A stretch of DNA of 64,000 nucleotides from an uncultured Pelagibacteraceae bacterium (GCA_902597895.1 CACJZM010000001.1:127837-191836); one strand, 5' to 3'. Shown: positions 29,205 through 39,828, numbered from the stretch's first letter. The notes: a model not told the origin generated them from the sequence alone. Numbers and translations are program-made.

Positions 29205-29582
29205 TTAACTCGAATAATATGGTTTAATCAAATTTTTTTTTAATTGGCCATTATTAAATAAATCAATAATTTTATCATATCCATGATCTTTTATTTGATC
29301 TGAATTATAGCCATAAATATCAACCTTATTTGCAAATCTAAGTCCTTTAGCTATAGCCAAAGATGCCCTGATACCAGAGAATTTTCCAACTCCCTGATTA
29401 ACAAAAATATTGGTGATTTCATCAATTTTTATACTTTTTGAGTTCAGAAATTCAAATAATAAAATTACAATTTTATCAAAATTTTTTCTATTGTTAATGT
29501 ATTCACTGGTATATGATTTATTATTTGAGATGATATTAAAAAATATTTTATCTTTTCCAGCATCTATTATTAAATTTTTCAT
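29205..29582 (-). CDS. tsaB: Short TsaB-like tRNA threonylcarbamoyladenosine factor
   Basis: This 125-residue protein matches the N-terminal ASKHA domain of TsaB: N-L-I-I-D-A near the start and the signature G-x-G-K-F-S-G-I-R-A-S-L-A-I-A-K-G-L near residue 71. TsaB is normally over 200 residues, so most of the second domain is missing, though the end P-Y-Y-S-S resembles a normal TsaB C-terminus. It would help TsaD in t6A synthesis. Position upstream of fur and miaB supports the call. rimI, often next to it, is absent. Confidence 0.75.
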   Translation of the reverse strand: MKNLIIDAGKDKIFFNIISNNKSYTSEYINNRKNFDKIVILLFEFLNSKSIKIDEITNIFVNQGVGKFSGIRASLAIAKGLRFANKVDIYGYNSDQIKDHGYDKIIDLFNNGQLKKNLIKPYYSS

Positions 29583-30585
29583 TATATTTATTTTTTCATT
29601 TAATTCTATTTCAGATGATGATGTTAGTAAATATTATATTGAAGATAAAGGTATAGTTTCTTTAATGTATCACAGATTTAACGAAAGTAAATATCCCTCT
29701 ACAAATATACAAATGGATATTTTTGAGAAGCAAATAAATTTAATAAAATCTGAAAACTTAGAAATTGATGATATAGAAAATTTTAATTTAAATTTTTCTA
29801 AAAATAAGGACAAAAAAAAAATCTTAATTACTATTGATGATGCTTTTTCATCATTTTATAATAATGCTTGGCCCTTTTTAAAAAAGAATAAAATTCCATT
29901 CATTTTATTTGTTTCAACTGAACCAGTTGGCAAAAATGGATATATGACTTGGGAAGAAATTAAGGAAATCGAAAACTCAGAATTTGGATATATTGGAAAT
30001 CATTCTCATTCACATGAGTATTTAATTAATTATAAGTTTAATGATTTTAAAAACGACATCGATAAATCAATAAGAATATTTAAAGAAAATTTAGGATATA
30101 ATCCAGTTTATTTTTCTTATCCATTTGGAGAATATAGTAAAGAACAAAGAAATTATATTAGCAAAAATTTTAAATTTGCATTCGGTCAACATTCAGGTGT
30201 CATAGATTTTAATAAAGATAAATTCGAGCTTCCAAGATTTCCAATTAACGAGAAATATGGTGATTTAGATAGATTTAAGTTTTTGATTAAACTCCTGCCA
30301 TTGCAATATAATAAGATTAACCCAGATGATAAATATATAAAAAAAGAAGATAATCCTCCTGATGTATCTATAGAATTTTTTAAAGATCAAAAAAATATAA
30401 GAAATATCAATTGTTTTTCAGATGAAGGACCAGGGTGGAAAAAAACTAAAATTACATTTGAAGAAAATCTATTAAAATTAAATTTTATTGATAAATTTAA
30501 ATTTAGAAGAGGTAGGATCAACTGTTCTTTAAATGATGAGGCTGGATGGAGATGGTTAGGAATACAATTTTCTATTGAAAATTAA
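29530..30585 (+). CDS. Polysaccharide deacetylase (NodB-like), secreted
   Basis: From the ATG at 29530 this is a 351-residue protein with an N-terminal hydrophobic signal sequence. The NodB domain has I-T-I-D-D-A-F (metal Asp and catalytic Asp), G-N-H-S-H-S-H (zinc His), and S-Y-P-F-G-E. About 80 C-terminal residues form an extra, unrecognised region. It probably removes N-acetyl groups from an envelope polysaccharide or peptidoglycan. The start is uncertain: the frame is open to 29410, and the chosen start overlaps the divergent tsaB by 53 bp. Confidence 0.8.
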   Translation: MILKNILSFPASIIKFFIIFIFSFNSISDDDVSKYYIEDKGIVSLMYHRFNESKYPSTNIQMDIFEKQINLIKSENLEIDDIENFNLNFSKNKDKKKILITIDDAFSSFYNNAWPFLKKNKIPFILFVSTEPVGKNGYMTWEEIKEIENSEFGYIGNHSHSHEYLINYKFNDFKNDIDKSIRIFKENLGYNPVYFSYPFGEYSKEQRNYISKNFKFAFGQHSGVIDFNKDKFELPRFPINEKYGDLDRFKFLIKLLPLQYNKINPDDKYIKKEDNPPDVSIEFFKDQKNIRNINCFSDEGPGWKKTKITFEENLLKLNFIDKFKFRRGRINCSLNDEAGWRWLGIQFSIEN

Positions 30586-31715
30586 ATTATTTTTTTCATT
30601 TTTTTGCTGCTAGGTAAAAGTTCTGCATCATCAAAATCAGTTAAATTATTTTGTTCAATAATTTTTTTTAAGATTTTTGTATATTCTAATCCAGTTTCAG
30701 CATATTTGTCTAAATAATTTACAAGCTCCAGACTATTCAATTTTCCTTGATTGTCTCTTTGAATAGCTCTCATTTTTCTAAACTCTCTGTAACTTGAATG
30801 AGTATTTAAATTTCTCTGATAAGCTCTTACTGAGGCTTGTAAAACTTTAAATTTCATAACTTTGTGAGTATCTCCAATATCAGCACCCTTAGGTTTAATT
30901 CCTTCACCGCTAAATGTCCACTGACCAAACAGTGCGTTCCCCTCTAATGCAAATCTAGAAGTACCCCAACCAGTTTCCTTTGCAGCTTGGGCTATCGCAA
31001 GAGATACAGGAATTTCATCCATTCGTATCTTCAAAGTAGTCAAATCTCTGTTTACAACACCGTATTGTTTAAATTTACTTTTAAGCCACTTAATCTCTGA
31101 GTCTGAGTTATTATTTTTGTTCAATACAGCAAAAAGTTTCTTACGCTCAACCTTAATTCTTGTATTTTCTTCAAGTATTAAGGGTAAAACAATCTGAATA
31201 AAAAGATTTTTTCTTTTTTTTGTATTTTCAATTTGTTTAATTTCTTTTGGTAATAAATCTATTTTAACTGGTTTTACAATTTTTTTATTTCTAATTTCAT
31301 TTAAATTAAACCCGTTGTCCTTATAAATTTCTTCTAATGTTGAAGCGCTAAATCTAACTGTATTATCTGGTACACCTTCAAATTCAAAAATATCTAGGAA
31401 TAAATCAGTTACTTTTAATTTATCACTTTCCTCTTTTTTATTATTTAGTTCTAAATTTTTACCATCTAAAACTCTTTCAAAGTTTAATTTTGAATTATTT
31501 TCCACTGTTAAAGGGCTTGATAGAAGTTTTGAAGATAACTTTATAACAGAAGGCATGATTCCAAATGAAAATATTAAAATAACACTGGCCAAAATAGTAT
31601 AATTAAAACTTTTAAAGGGTTTAAGATCTATTAAAGAAGAATTTTTTTTAATTATGTAGCCCTTTTTTAAAAGTATTTTTTTTATTTTAAGTAAATTTAA
31701 ATTTTTTGGCTTCAT
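30582..31715 (-). CDS. Bax-like N-acetylglucosaminidase, membrane anchored
   Basis: This 377-residue protein has one membrane segment at about residues 35-55. A long linker leads to a C-terminal glucosaminidase domain: S-L-A-I-A-Q-A-A-K-E-T-G-W-G (the likely catalytic Glu), G-N-A-L-F-G-Q-W, and A-Y-Q-R-N-L-N-T-H. This pattern is the Bax family, related to peptidoglycan glucosaminidases such as FlgJ. It probably trims murein in the periplasm. It overlaps the convergent deacetylase gene by 4 bp. The pairing may reflect shared wall work, but that is inference. Confidence 0.8.
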   Translation of the reverse strand: MKPKNLNLLKIKKILLKKGYIIKKNSSLIDLKPFKSFNYTILASVILIFSFGIMPSVIKLSSKLLSSPLTVENNSKLNFERVLDGKNLELNNKKEESDKLKVTDLFLDIFEFEGVPDNTVRFSASTLEEIYKDNGFNLNEIRNKKIVKPVKIDLLPKEIKQIENTKKRKNLFIQIVLPLILEENTRIKVERKKLFAVLNKNNNSDSEIKWLKSKFKQYGVVNRDLTTLKIRMDEIPVSLAIAQAAKETGWGTSRFALEGNALFGQWTFSGEGIKPKGADIGDTHKVMKFKVLQASVRAYQRNLNTHSSYREFRKMRAIQRDNQGKLNSLELVNYLDKYAETGLEYTKILKKIIEQNNLTDFDDAELLPSSKKMKKII

Positions 31716-31745
31716 TTTTAATTTATATATGATTCTTGGAAAAAA

Positions 31746-32288
31746 TTAGACAGCTATTACCTCTTTTATTTCGGGAATATAATGACATAAAAGATTTTGA
31801 ACGCCTTGTTTTAAAGTCATTGTAGAACTTGGACATCCAGAACAACTTCCTTGAAGGTTTACTGTTACAACTCCATTTTTAAACTCTTTAAATTTAATAT
31901 CACCACCATCCTTTGCAACAGCAGGTCGCACTTTTGTTTCCAATATATTAATAATTTTTTTTTCTATTTCAGAAAAACTTTTATTTACTTTGTTTGTATT
32001 GTTTTTATCTATTATTAGTTCTGCCCCATTAGAATAAAAATCATTTATTAGAGATATAATTATATGCTTTAAATCATTCCATTCAGTATTTTGATCCTTA
32101 TTTACTGATAAGAATTCATCAGTTAAAAAAACACCCTTCACACCCTCAATTGATAGAATATTTTTTATAAGCTCATTATCTGTTAAAGTTTTATCAGTTA
32201 TTTCTACGGGTGAGTCATTTGATACTTTCTTTCCAGGAAAGAATTTTAATGAGTTTGGATTAGGTGTTATTTCTGTTTGTACAAACAT
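31746..32288 (-). CDS. Nfu-type iron-sulfur cluster carrier
   Basis: This 180-residue protein has an N-terminal Nfu_N domain (T-P-N-P-N-S-L-K-F near residue 8) and a C-terminal NifU-like domain with the cluster-binding G-S-C-S-G-C-P-S-S near residue 152. Such proteins receive a 4Fe-4S cluster and pass it to apo-enzymes. This two-domain form is the one found in alphaproteobacteria and mitochondria (NFU1). It lies 43 bp downstream of trpS, as in related genomes. Confidence 0.92.
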   Translation of the reverse strand: MFVQTEITPNPNSLKFFPGKKVSNDSPVEITDKTLTDNELIKNILSIEGVKGVFLTDEFLSVNKDQNTEWNDLKHIIISLINDFYSNGAELIIDKNNTNKVNKSFSEIEKKIINILETKVRPAVAKDGGDIKFKEFKNGVVTVNLQGSCSGCPSSTMTLKQGVQNLLCHYIPEIKEVIAV

Positions 32289-32331
32289 GATTAATATATA
32301 GTTACAATTACTTAAAAATAAAGACTATTTA

Positions 32332-33333
32332 CTAAAAACCAACTATTTTTTTTAATTCACTAACTTTTTTCGAAGCTATTTTATTGGCTTTTTCTGCCCC
32401 ATCATTTAAAATTTTATCAATAAATTCTTTATCTTTATATAACTTATTAATTTCAACTGAAATTGGTGATATTTTCTCAACAACTAATTCTGAGAGCTTT
32501 TTTTTAAATTCTGAAAAATTTTTTCCTGAAAATTCGTTAACAGTAGATTCTAAGTTTTGATCAGATAAACTCGAATATATTCCTAACAAATTTTCAACTT
32601 CAGGTCTTTCGTTTAAATTTTTTTTATCCGAAGGTAAAGTTTTATCATCAGTTTTTGCCTTTTTAATTTTGTTAATAATTGTATCTTTGCTATCATTTAA
32701 ATTGATCCTACTTAAATCTGAAGGGTCTGATTTACTCATTTTTTTTGTTCCGTCTTTTAGACTCATAATTCTACTAAAACTTTTTTGAATTAAGGGTTCA
32801 GGAGCAACTAAAAAATTTTGACAATTAAATTCTATATTAAATTTTTGGGCAATATCTCTACATAGTTCTAAATGTTGTTTTTGATCTTCACCAACTGGTA
32901 CATGAGTAGAGTCATATAATAATATATCAGCTGCCATCAAGATTGGATAAATATATAATCCAACGCTTGCTTTTTCTTTATCTTTGCCAGCTTTTTCTTT
33001 AAACTGAGTCATACGATTAAGCCATCCCATTCTAGCTGTACAACTTAATATCCATGATACTTCACTGTGAGCAGCTACCGATGATTGATTGAATATAATA
33101 CTTTTTTTGTAATCAAGTCCACTTGCTAAAAAAGCTGCTGTGGTCTCTCTAATACTATCTTTTAATTCATTTGGATCCTGTTTAACTGTAATTGCATGCA
33201 AATCAACAACACAGTAAACACATTCATTATTCTCTTCGTTTTGAAGATTAACAAAGTTTTTTATTGCTCCCAAGTAATTACCAAGGTGTAAATTACCAGA
33301 TGGTTGAACTCCAGAAAATATTTTTTTGGCCAT
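32332..33333 (-). CDS. trpS: Tryptophanyl-tRNA synthetase
   Basis: This 333-residue class I synthetase has G-N-L-H-L-G-N in place of HIGH near residue 14 and K-M-S-K-S near residue 197. The length matches bacterial TrpRS. It charges tRNA-Trp. It follows murJ by one base, and the murJ-trpS-nfu order is conserved in alphaproteobacteria. Confidence 0.97.
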   Translation of the reverse strand: MAKKIFSGVQPSGNLHLGNYLGAIKNFVNLQNEENNECVYCVVDLHAITVKQDPNELKDSIRETTAAFLASGLDYKKSIIFNQSSVAAHSEVSWILSCTARMGWLNRMTQFKEKAGKDKEKASVGLYIYPILMAADILLYDSTHVPVGEDQKQHLELCRDIAQKFNIEFNCQNFLVAPEPLIQKSFSRIMSLKDGTKKMSKSDPSDLSRINLNDSKDTIINKIKKAKTDDKTLPSDKKNLNERPEVENLLGIYSSLSDQNLESTVNEFSGKNFSEFKKKLSELVVEKISPISVEINKLYKDKEFIDKILNDGAEKANKIASKKVSELKKIVGF

Positions 33334-33334
33334 T

Positions 33335-34864
33335 TTAATACTTTAATTTAATATCTGAAATTTTAAAGGCTTTAGTAATAATTGAAGCAATTATATAGAA
33401 TATTAATGTTATAATTACTAATAAAATAATTATTAACAGTTTAATATCACTTTCATAAATTAAATAATCAGAGAAATATCGAATTAATTGACTAAATAAG
33501 AATGCAGAAAAAACAGATAAACAAGAGATATTCAATAATTTAAAAAGAAAATTTCCATTAATAGAAAAATAATTTTTTTTCATTAAATAGAATAAAAGCA
33601 AAAAAGAATTTATCCATGAAGAAATTGTTGTTGCAATAGGAATGATAATAAAACCAATAGATGAAAAAAAATATAAACTTATTATAATATTAATTGAAAC
33701 TGAAATTAATGAAAAATAAAAAGGTATTTTGGTATTATGTCTTGCAAATAGAAAACTTGAAAACACTTTAATAAAAGCGAATGCAGGCATTCCTAAGGCA
33801 AAATAAAATAATGCTAAACTTGTATTTTGAACACTCAATTCATCGAAAGAACCATAACCAAAAAGCGCTGATGTAATCTCATTAGAAGCAACTAAAAGTG
33901 CTGCAGTAGCTGGTAGACTTAAAAACAAACTTAATTCCAAAGATTTGTTTTGTATAAAGTTTATTTTAGAAGTATTTTTATTATCAACATACTTGGATAA
34001 ATTAGGAAGCAATACAGTTCCAATTGCAATACCAGCCACAGCTAAATTGATTTGATAAATCCTATCTGCATAGTAAAGATAAGATACAGCATTGGCTTGA
34101 AAAGATGCAATAATAGTTCCTATTAAAATATTAATCTGTGTTACTCCAGAAGAAAATATACTTGGAAATAATTTATTAAAAAATAATTTAATTTTATTGT
34201 TATAATTTAACTTTAACGAAACTTTTGGTACATAATATTTTTTTACAAAAAAAATTAAAAATATTAATTGAATAAGTCCGGCAAAAGTAACTGCATAAGA
34301 AACATAATAAACTAGGTCATCTGATAAAATTTTGCCGAATAACAAAACTAAAATCAATATAATGTTTAAAATCACTGGTGTTGCAGAAGCAACAGCAAAT
34401 TTATTATGAGAATTTAAAATTGCAGAAAAAAAAGAAGATAGACTTACCAAAAATAAAAAAGGGAAAGTTATTCTAGTTAGTGTTGTCGCAAGCTGTATTT
34501 TTTCAGGATTTGCCCTAAACCCTGGCGCAATTATTGATACAAAAAAAGGCATAAAAATTTCAATTGTAAAAACGATTACTAACAACCAAATTATTAGAAT
34601 ATTAAAAATGCTATTAGCAAAATCTTGCCCTCTTTTTTTTCCTTTGTTTAATTCTGTTTTGTAACTTGGAACAAAAGCTGCATTAAAAGTACCTTCTGAA
34701 AATAATCTTCTAAATGTGTTTGGGATTCTAAAAGCTACAAAAAATGCATCTGCAACAGGTCCAGCTCCTAAATAGATTGCAATTAAAATATCCCTGAAAT
34801 ATCCAGATATTCTGCTTATTAAAGTAAAGAAACTAAATGTACCGGTTGACTTAATTAGGTTCAT
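33335..34864 (-). CDS. murJ: Lipid II flippase MurJ
   Basis: This 509-residue, strongly hydrophobic protein has about 14 membrane helices. It has the MurJ N-terminal pattern: S-R-I-S-G-Y-x-R-D, then [20 protein letters not shown] near residue 35, and [10 protein letters not shown]. It flips lipid-linked peptidoglycan precursor to the periplasmic face. It is divergent from maeB across 50 bp. Confidence 0.95.
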   Translation of the reverse strand: MNLIKSTGTFSFFTLISRISGYFRDILIAIYLGAGPVADAFFVAFRIPNTFRRLFSEGTFNAAFVPSYKTELNKGKKRGQDFANSIFNILIIWLLVIVFTIEIFMPFFVSIIAPGFRANPEKIQLATTLTRITFPFLFLVSLSSFFSAILNSHNKFAVASATPVILNIILILVLLFGKILSDDLVYYVSYAVTFAGLIQLIFLIFFVKKYYVPKVSLKLNYNNKIKLFFNKLFPSIFSSGVTQINILIGTIIASFQANAVSYLYYADRIYQINLAVAGIAIGTVLLPNLSKYVDNKNTSKINFIQNKSLELSLFLSLPATAALLVASNEITSALFGYGSFDELSVQNTSLALFYFALGMPAFAFIKVFSSFLFARHNTKIPFYFSLISVSINIIISLYFFSSIGFIIIPIATTISSWINSFLLLFYLMKKNYFSINGNFLFKLLNISCLSVFSAFLFSQLIRYFSDYLIYESDIKLLIIILLVIITLIFYIIASIITKAFKISDIKLKY

Positions 34865-34914
34865 AAATCATATTAGTCTTAAATTTACCCTATTTGTATA
34901 TCTAATTGTAATAA

Positions 34915-37203
34915 ATGAAAAAAAATAAAATTGAACATTATTCTGACAAAGAAGCACTGGAGTTTCATAATAGCATAAAATCTGGAAAGATTGAGATAAT
35001 TTCATCAAAACCAATGACTACTAAAAGAGACTTAGCATTAGCATACTCTCCAGGTGTTGCAGCACCAGTTAAAGCAATATCAAAAAATCCAGATTTAGCC
35101 TATGATTATACGACAAAAGGAAATTTGGTAGCTGTAATTAGTAATGGTTCAGCAATCCTCGGTCTGGGGAATCTTGGCGCTTTAGCATCTAAACCAGTAA
35201 TGGAAGGAAAAGCAGTTTTATTTAAAAGATTTGCAGACATCGACTCAATAGACTTAGAAATAGATTCAAATGATCCGAAAGAAATAATATCATCAATAAA
35301 ACATTTTTCTAAAAGTTTTGGTGGAATAAATTTAGAGGATATAGCATCACCAAATTGTTTTATAATTGAAGAAAAATTAAAGAAAATTCTTGATATACCT
35401 GTTTTTCATGATGACCAACACGGTACAGCAATCATAACTTCAGCGGCCTTGATTAATGCTTTAGATATAGCAAAAAAAAATATTAAAAAAATAAAAATTG
35501 TTGTTAACGGAGCTGGTGCTTCAGCGATGGCATGTACTAAACTTTTTATTAAATTAGGTGTACAACCAAAAAATATTACCATGATTGATAGAAAAGGAGT
35601 TATCTACAAAGGAAGAGATGGCTTAAACGAATGGAAACTTCCTTTTGCAATTAACACAAAAAACAGAACCCTCAGTGATGCTATTAGTAATACTGATGTT
35701 TTTTTAGGTTTATCTTCTGCAGGTCTTCTAAAAAAAGATATGGTTAAAAAAATGTCAAAAAATCCGATAATTTTTGCTTGTGCAAATCCTGATCCTGAAA
35801 TAACTCCTGAAGAAATAGAAGAGGTTAGAAAAGATGCAATTATTGCAACAGGAAGATCTGACTATCCAAATCAAGTAAATAACCTGATAGGTTTTCCATA
35901 TATATTTAGAGGTGCTCTAGATGTAAGAGCAAAAACAATTAATGAAGAAATGAAAATAGCAGCTGTAAAATCTATTGCTAATTTAGCTAGAGAAAGAGTG
36001 CCGGATGAAGTTGCTGCTGCAATGGGAGGGGAAAGACCAGTATATGGCAAAGAATATATTATCCCGTCAACGTTTGACCCTAGATTAATAAGCGTAATAC
36101 CATTAGCAGTCGCAAAAGCAGCAATTAAAAGTGGAGTTGCAAGAAGAAAAATTGAAAATTTTGAAATTTATTCTGACCAGCTTAAACAAAGATTGGACCC
36201 ATCAGTAACAATTATGCAAGGTATTAATTCTCAAATAAAGAAAAATCAAAAAAGAGTTGTTTTTGCTGATGGTGAAGATGAAAATACACTTAAAGCTGCA
36301 ATAGCTTTTCAAAAAAGCGGTTTTGGAATTCCAATTTTGGTAGCAAAAGAAAAAGTAGTTAAACAAAGATTAAAAGAAATTGGATATAGCGAAAACTTTA
36401 ATATTCAAATAATAAATTCTACGAATAAGGAAAAAAGAGAAAAATATAAAAAATATATATTTGAAAAACTTCATAGGGAGAAGGGTTTCCTAGAAAGAGA
36501 TTGTGATAGACTTGTAAGAAATGATAGAGTTGTCTGGGGTTCTTGTATGGTATCATGTGGTGATGCAGATGCAATGGTTACAGGTAATACAAGACGATAT
36601 GGCCAATCACTTCAAAAAGTTTTAAGAATTGTTAAATCTAGACCAGGTGAAATAATGTTTGGACTAAATATGGTTGTAAATAAAGGTAGAACAGTATTTA
36701 TCGGCGATACAACTGTACATGAATATCCTTCATCTGAGCAGTTGGCTCAGATTGCCTTATCAGCAGCAAGAGTGGTAAGGCTTTTTGGTTTTGATCCAAA
36801 AGTAGCTTTTCTTTCACATTCAACTTTTGGTCAACCTATAACCAGTAGAACAAAACATATCAGAGACGCAGTTGAAATTTTAAAAAAAAAGAAAGTAGAT
36901 TTTAAATTTGATGGGGATATGCAGCCCGATGTTGCTCTTAGTGAAGAATATAAAGACTTGTATCCATTATCTGAAATAGTGGGTAATGCAAACGTGCTGA
37001 TTATGCCTGGTCAGCACAGTGCTGCAATATCATATAAAATAATGAAGACTCTTGGTGGAGCAAAAGTTATTGGTCCACTTTTAATAGGTTTGGGTGAAGC
37101 CATTGAAATTGCACCTTTAAGATCTTCCACGTCTGATATTTTAAATTTGGCGTCTGTAGCTGCCTACTCTGCTGGAATTATTGATTATAGTATAAAAAAT
37201 TAA
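34915..37203 (+). CDS. maeB: NADP-dependent malic enzyme with C-terminal phosphotransacetylase-like domain
   Basis: This 762-residue protein is the long proteobacterial form. The malic enzyme part (about 1-425) has Y-S-P-G-V-A-A-P, the metal-binding F-H-D-D-Q-H-G-T-A, and the nucleotide-binding G-A-G-A-S-A. The C-terminal part (about 440-762) resembles phosphate acetyltransferase but is usually regulatory. It decarboxylates malate to pyruvate with NAD(P)H formation. It is a single gene, divergent from murJ and overlapping the convergent BON lipoprotein by 4 bp. Confidence 0.96.
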   Translation: MKKNKIEHYSDKEALEFHNSIKSGKIEIISSKPMTTKRDLALAYSPGVAAPVKAISKNPDLAYDYTTKGNLVAVISNGSAILGLGNLGALASKPVMEGKAVLFKRFADIDSIDLEIDSNDPKEIISSIKHFSKSFGGINLEDIASPNCFIIEEKLKKILDIPVFHDDQHGTAIITSAALINALDIAKKNIKKIKIVVNGAGASAMACTKLFIKLGVQPKNITMIDRKGVIYKGRDGLNEWKLPFAINTKNRTLSDAISNTDVFLGLSSAGLLKKDMVKKMSKNPIIFACANPDPEITPEEIEEVRKDAIIATGRSDYPNQVNNLIGFPYIFRGALDVRAKTINEEMKIAAVKSIANLARERVPDEVAAAMGGERPVYGKEYIIPSTFDPRLISVIPLAVAKAAIKSGVARRKIENFEIYSDQLKQRLDPSVTIMQGINSQIKKNQKRVVFADGEDENTLKAAIAFQKSGFGIPILVAKEKVVKQRLKEIGYSENFNIQIINSTNKEKREKYKKYIFEKLHREKGFLERDCDRLVRNDRVVWGSCMVSCGDADAMVTGNTRRYGQSLQKVLRIVKSRPGEIMFGLNMVVNKGRTVFIGDTTVHEYPSSEQLAQIALSAARVVRLFGFDPKVAFLSHSTFGQPITSRTKHIRDAVEILKKKKVDFKFDGDMQPDVALSEEYKDLYPLSEIVGNANVLIMPGQHSAAISYKIMKTLGGAKVIGPLLIGLGEAIEIAPLRSSTSDILNLASVAAYSAGIIDYSIKN

Positions 37204-37793
37204 TCTTTTTGTATCCTTAAATCTTCAACAAGCAATATACTTGCAATGACATTTTTTACATCAAGAATTTCTTTTGCTTCTTTTATTACTTCCTTTTTTT
37301 CATCTTCTGTTTCAGCAATTCCATATATGTAAATTGTTTTTTTATAGGTATCTATAGAATAATTTGCTGATTTTATTTTTTTATTAAATATAATTGCTGA
37401 TCTCAGTTGTGATGTGATTAAAATATCTTTTGATGATTGTTTAAAATTAAATTTTTCTTTAATTTTTAAATCATTTCTAACAGATCTAACACCCTGGGTT
37501 TCCCATGCCAATTTTGTGATTTTTAATTTTTCCTCAGGAGTTTCTACTTTCCCTGTAATAAAAATTCTACCATCCAATACTTGTGTACTTACATTTAAGA
37601 AATAGTTTTTATCAACAAGTAATAATCTGGCATCCAAATTTTTATCCATAATTCCATCATCTATTTGTGTACCTAAAGTTCTAGGATCAAGAGCTACTGT
37701 TACACCAGTTCCAAAAACGCCTTTAGATGAGGCTCCAACACATCCTGATAAAATTATTAAGATAAATAAAAAATGTATTTTTTTTGTTATCAT
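37200..37793 (-). CDS. BON-domain lipoprotein
   Basis: This 197-residue protein has a lipoprotein signal ending in L-S-G-C near residue 18. Two BON repeats follow (about 55-115 and 125-190), each with a Gly-rich hydrophobic strand (D-G-R-I-F-I-T-G-K-V and K-T-I-Y-I-Y-G-I-A-E). It resembles the outer-membrane maintenance proteins DolP/OsmY. It overlaps the end of rsmI by 4 bp, a common alphaproteobacterial pairing near the PBP-activator gene. Confidence 0.82.
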   Translation of the reverse strand: MITKKIHFLFILIILSGCVGASSKGVFGTGVTVALDPRTLGTQIDDGIMDKNLDARLLLVDKNYFLNVSTQVLDGRIFITGKVETPEEKLKITKLAWETQGVRSVRNDLKIKEKFNFKQSSKDILITSQLRSAIIFNKKIKSANYSIDTYKKTIYIYGIAETEDEKKEVIKEAKEILDVKNVIASILLVEDLRIQKD

Positions 37794-38644
37794 TTTTTCA
37801 AACTCAAACAGTAATTATATATCTCTTTTTTTGAGATATTTTTTTCATAATTTAACAAATTAACTATTTCTTTTGTGGATAGTTTTTTTATTAACATGCC
37901 AATTTTTTTTTTATCTGATTCGTTAAGATTATTCGAAGCTTTTTTTTTATTATTTAACTCTGAAATAACTATAGTAATTTCTCCTTTAAGATTTTTAAAG
38001 GCTTTCAAATCTGAAACTTTAGATCTAAAAAACTCTTCATAATATTTTGTAATCTCTTTACAAATAACAATATTTCTTTCAGAGAAAAATTCTTTAATTA
38101 CATTCAAGTTTCTATTTAATTTTTTTGCTGATATAAAAAAAACAATTGAACAATTCAGATTAGATAAATCACTTAAATTTTCTTTAATTTCACTCTTTTT
38201 TTCAGGAAAAAATCCATAAAAAAAATATTTTTCTGAAAAACCACTTATTGATAAAGCTGCTGTAACTGCAGATGAACCTGGCACAGGCACTATATTGATA
38301 TTCTCTTTTATACAAGCTTGTACTAAAACTTTTCCTGGATCTGAAATTGTTGGCGTACCTGCGTCAGAAATCAAAGAAATAATTTTATTGCTTTTAAGCT
38401 CAATCAATATTTTTTCGATACTCTTTTTTTCGTTAAACTTATGATATGAAATTAAATTTGAGTTAATACTATATTTTGAGATTAGTTTTTTTGAAACTCT
38501 TGTATCTTCACACAAAATAAGATTTGAGTTTTTTAAAACACTAATTGCACGATAAGAAATATCCGCCATATTACCAATGGGGGTGGAAACAAGATATAGA
38601 CCAGTTCTTAGATTGCTTTTATTATTCTTAGATTGTAGATTCAT
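37790..38644 (-). CDS. rsmI: 16S rRNA (cytidine-2'-O)-methyltransferase
   Basis: This 284-residue tetrapyrrole-methylase-fold protein has L-V-S-T-P-I-G-N-M-A-D-I at the start, L-C-E-D-T-R-V-S, and D-A-G-T-P-T-I-S-D-P-G near residue 94. These match RsmI, which methylates C1402 of 16S rRNA. It is divergent from the PBP-activator-like gene across 32 bp, as in many proteobacteria. The yraN gene often found after it is absent. Confidence 0.95.
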   Translation of the reverse strand: MNLQSKNNKSNLRTGLYLVSTPIGNMADISYRAISVLKNSNLILCEDTRVSKKLISKYSINSNLISYHKFNEKKSIEKILIELKSNKIISLISDAGTPTISDPGKVLVQACIKENINIVPVPGSSAVTAALSISGFSEKYFFYGFFPEKKSEIKENLSDLSNLNCSIVFFISAKKLNRNLNVIKEFFSERNIVICKEITKYYEEFFRSKVSDLKAFKNLKGEITIVISELNNKKKASNNLNESDKKKIGMLIKKLSTKEIVNLLNYEKNISKKEIYNYCLSLKK

Positions 38645-38676
38645 TATTTTATATTGAATATAATAATACCATTAAA

Positions 38677-39828
38677 ATGAAAATTATTAGCCAATTTATT
38701 CTAACAATCCTTTTTTTAATTACTTCGAATTATGAAAAAGCTTATTCGTCAGATAATATAAAAATTGGTTTAATGATTCCTTTAACTGGAGAATACAGAG
38801 AAATAGGCAAATCCATTTTAAATGCCACCAAATTAGCAATAAATAAAATCGACAATGATAAAGTTTTAATTGTACCAAAAGACACAAAAGCTAGTCCCGA
38901 AATTACTTTAAAAGTTGCAAAAGAGCTAAAAGATAGTGGTATTAAAATTGTTATTGGGCCGTTGTTTAATGAGAGTCTTCTTTACTTAAATGAATTAGAT
39001 GAAATGATTTTTTTATCATTATCCAACAAGGTTTTAAAAATACCAAATAATGTGATCTCGGCTGGCATAAATGCTGAGTCTCAAGTTAATACAATTAAAA
39101 AATTCCAAAAAGAATTTAATATTAAAAGATCTATTTTTTTAATTCCTGAAACTGACTATAAACCTGAAATAGAAAATGCAATTAAACAAACAAAAATTAA
39201 ACTTAAAGATAAATTTATATATAATACTGATCCCACTGAATTAACTTCACAAATTGAAAAACTAACGAGATACCCTCAAAGAAAACAAAACTTATTAGAT
39301 GAAATTGAGAGGATAGAGAATTCTAATGATGCAAATAAGGAAAGAAAAATAGAAAATTTAAAAAAAAGAGATACGCTTGGAGGAATAAATTTTGATTCAG
39401 TAATAATTGCAGATTTTGATGAAAGTTTAAAAAGTGTTGCTACATCATTACTTTACACTGACATTTCAGCTGAAAGGATAAATTATATTGGTCTAAATCA
39501 ATGGTTTGATAAATCATTGATATCTGAAAAATCCTTGCAACCTTTTTATTTTCCATCAATTAATAAAAAAAATTATGAAGATTTTAAAAAAGAATATTCA
39601 ACTATTTTTTATGAAGAACCAAATCAAATATCTTTTCTTAGCTATGACTTAGTTGGTCTAATTTATTTTTTGATCTATAAGAATGATTTTATTATTAATG
39701 AGAAAATATTTTATAAAAAAAATAAGTTTAAAGGTAAAATAGGTATATTTGAAATTAATAAAAATAAAATTAATCATATACTTAATTTTTATTCCGCTGA
39801 AGGTGAAGAATTTAAAAAAATTTTCTAA
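38677..39828 (+). CDS. Penicillin-binding protein activator-like periplasmic protein
   Basis: This 383-residue protein has a signal peptide (about 1-25) and a periplasmic binding-protein fold of the Leu/Ile/Val type. It shows I-G-L-M-I-P-L-T-G-E-Y near residue 31 and V-I-G-P-L-F near residue 91. Proximity to rsmI and a BON lipoprotein marks it as the alphaproteobacterial relative of LpoA. LpoA stimulates peptidoglycan synthases. No lipobox Cys is visible. An amino-acid-binding role cannot be excluded. It overlaps rdgB convergently by 17 bp. Confidence 0.7.
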   Translation: MKIISQFILTILFLITSNYEKAYSSDNIKIGLMIPLTGEYREIGKSILNATKLAINKIDNDKVLIVPKDTKASPEITLKVAKELKDSGIKIVIGPLFNESLLYLNELDEMIFLSLSNKVLKIPNNVISAGINAESQVNTIKKFQKEFNIKRSIFLIPETDYKPEIENAIKQTKIKLKDKFIYNTDPTELTSQIEKLTRYPQRKQNLLDEIERIENSNDANKERKIENLKKRDTLGGINFDSVIIADFDESLKSVATSLLYTDISAERINYIGLNQWFDKSLISEKSLQPFYFPSINKKNYEDFKKEYSTIFYEEPNQISFLSYDLVGLIYFLIYKNDFIINEKIFYKKNKFKGKIGIFEINKNKINHILNFYSAEGEEFKKIF

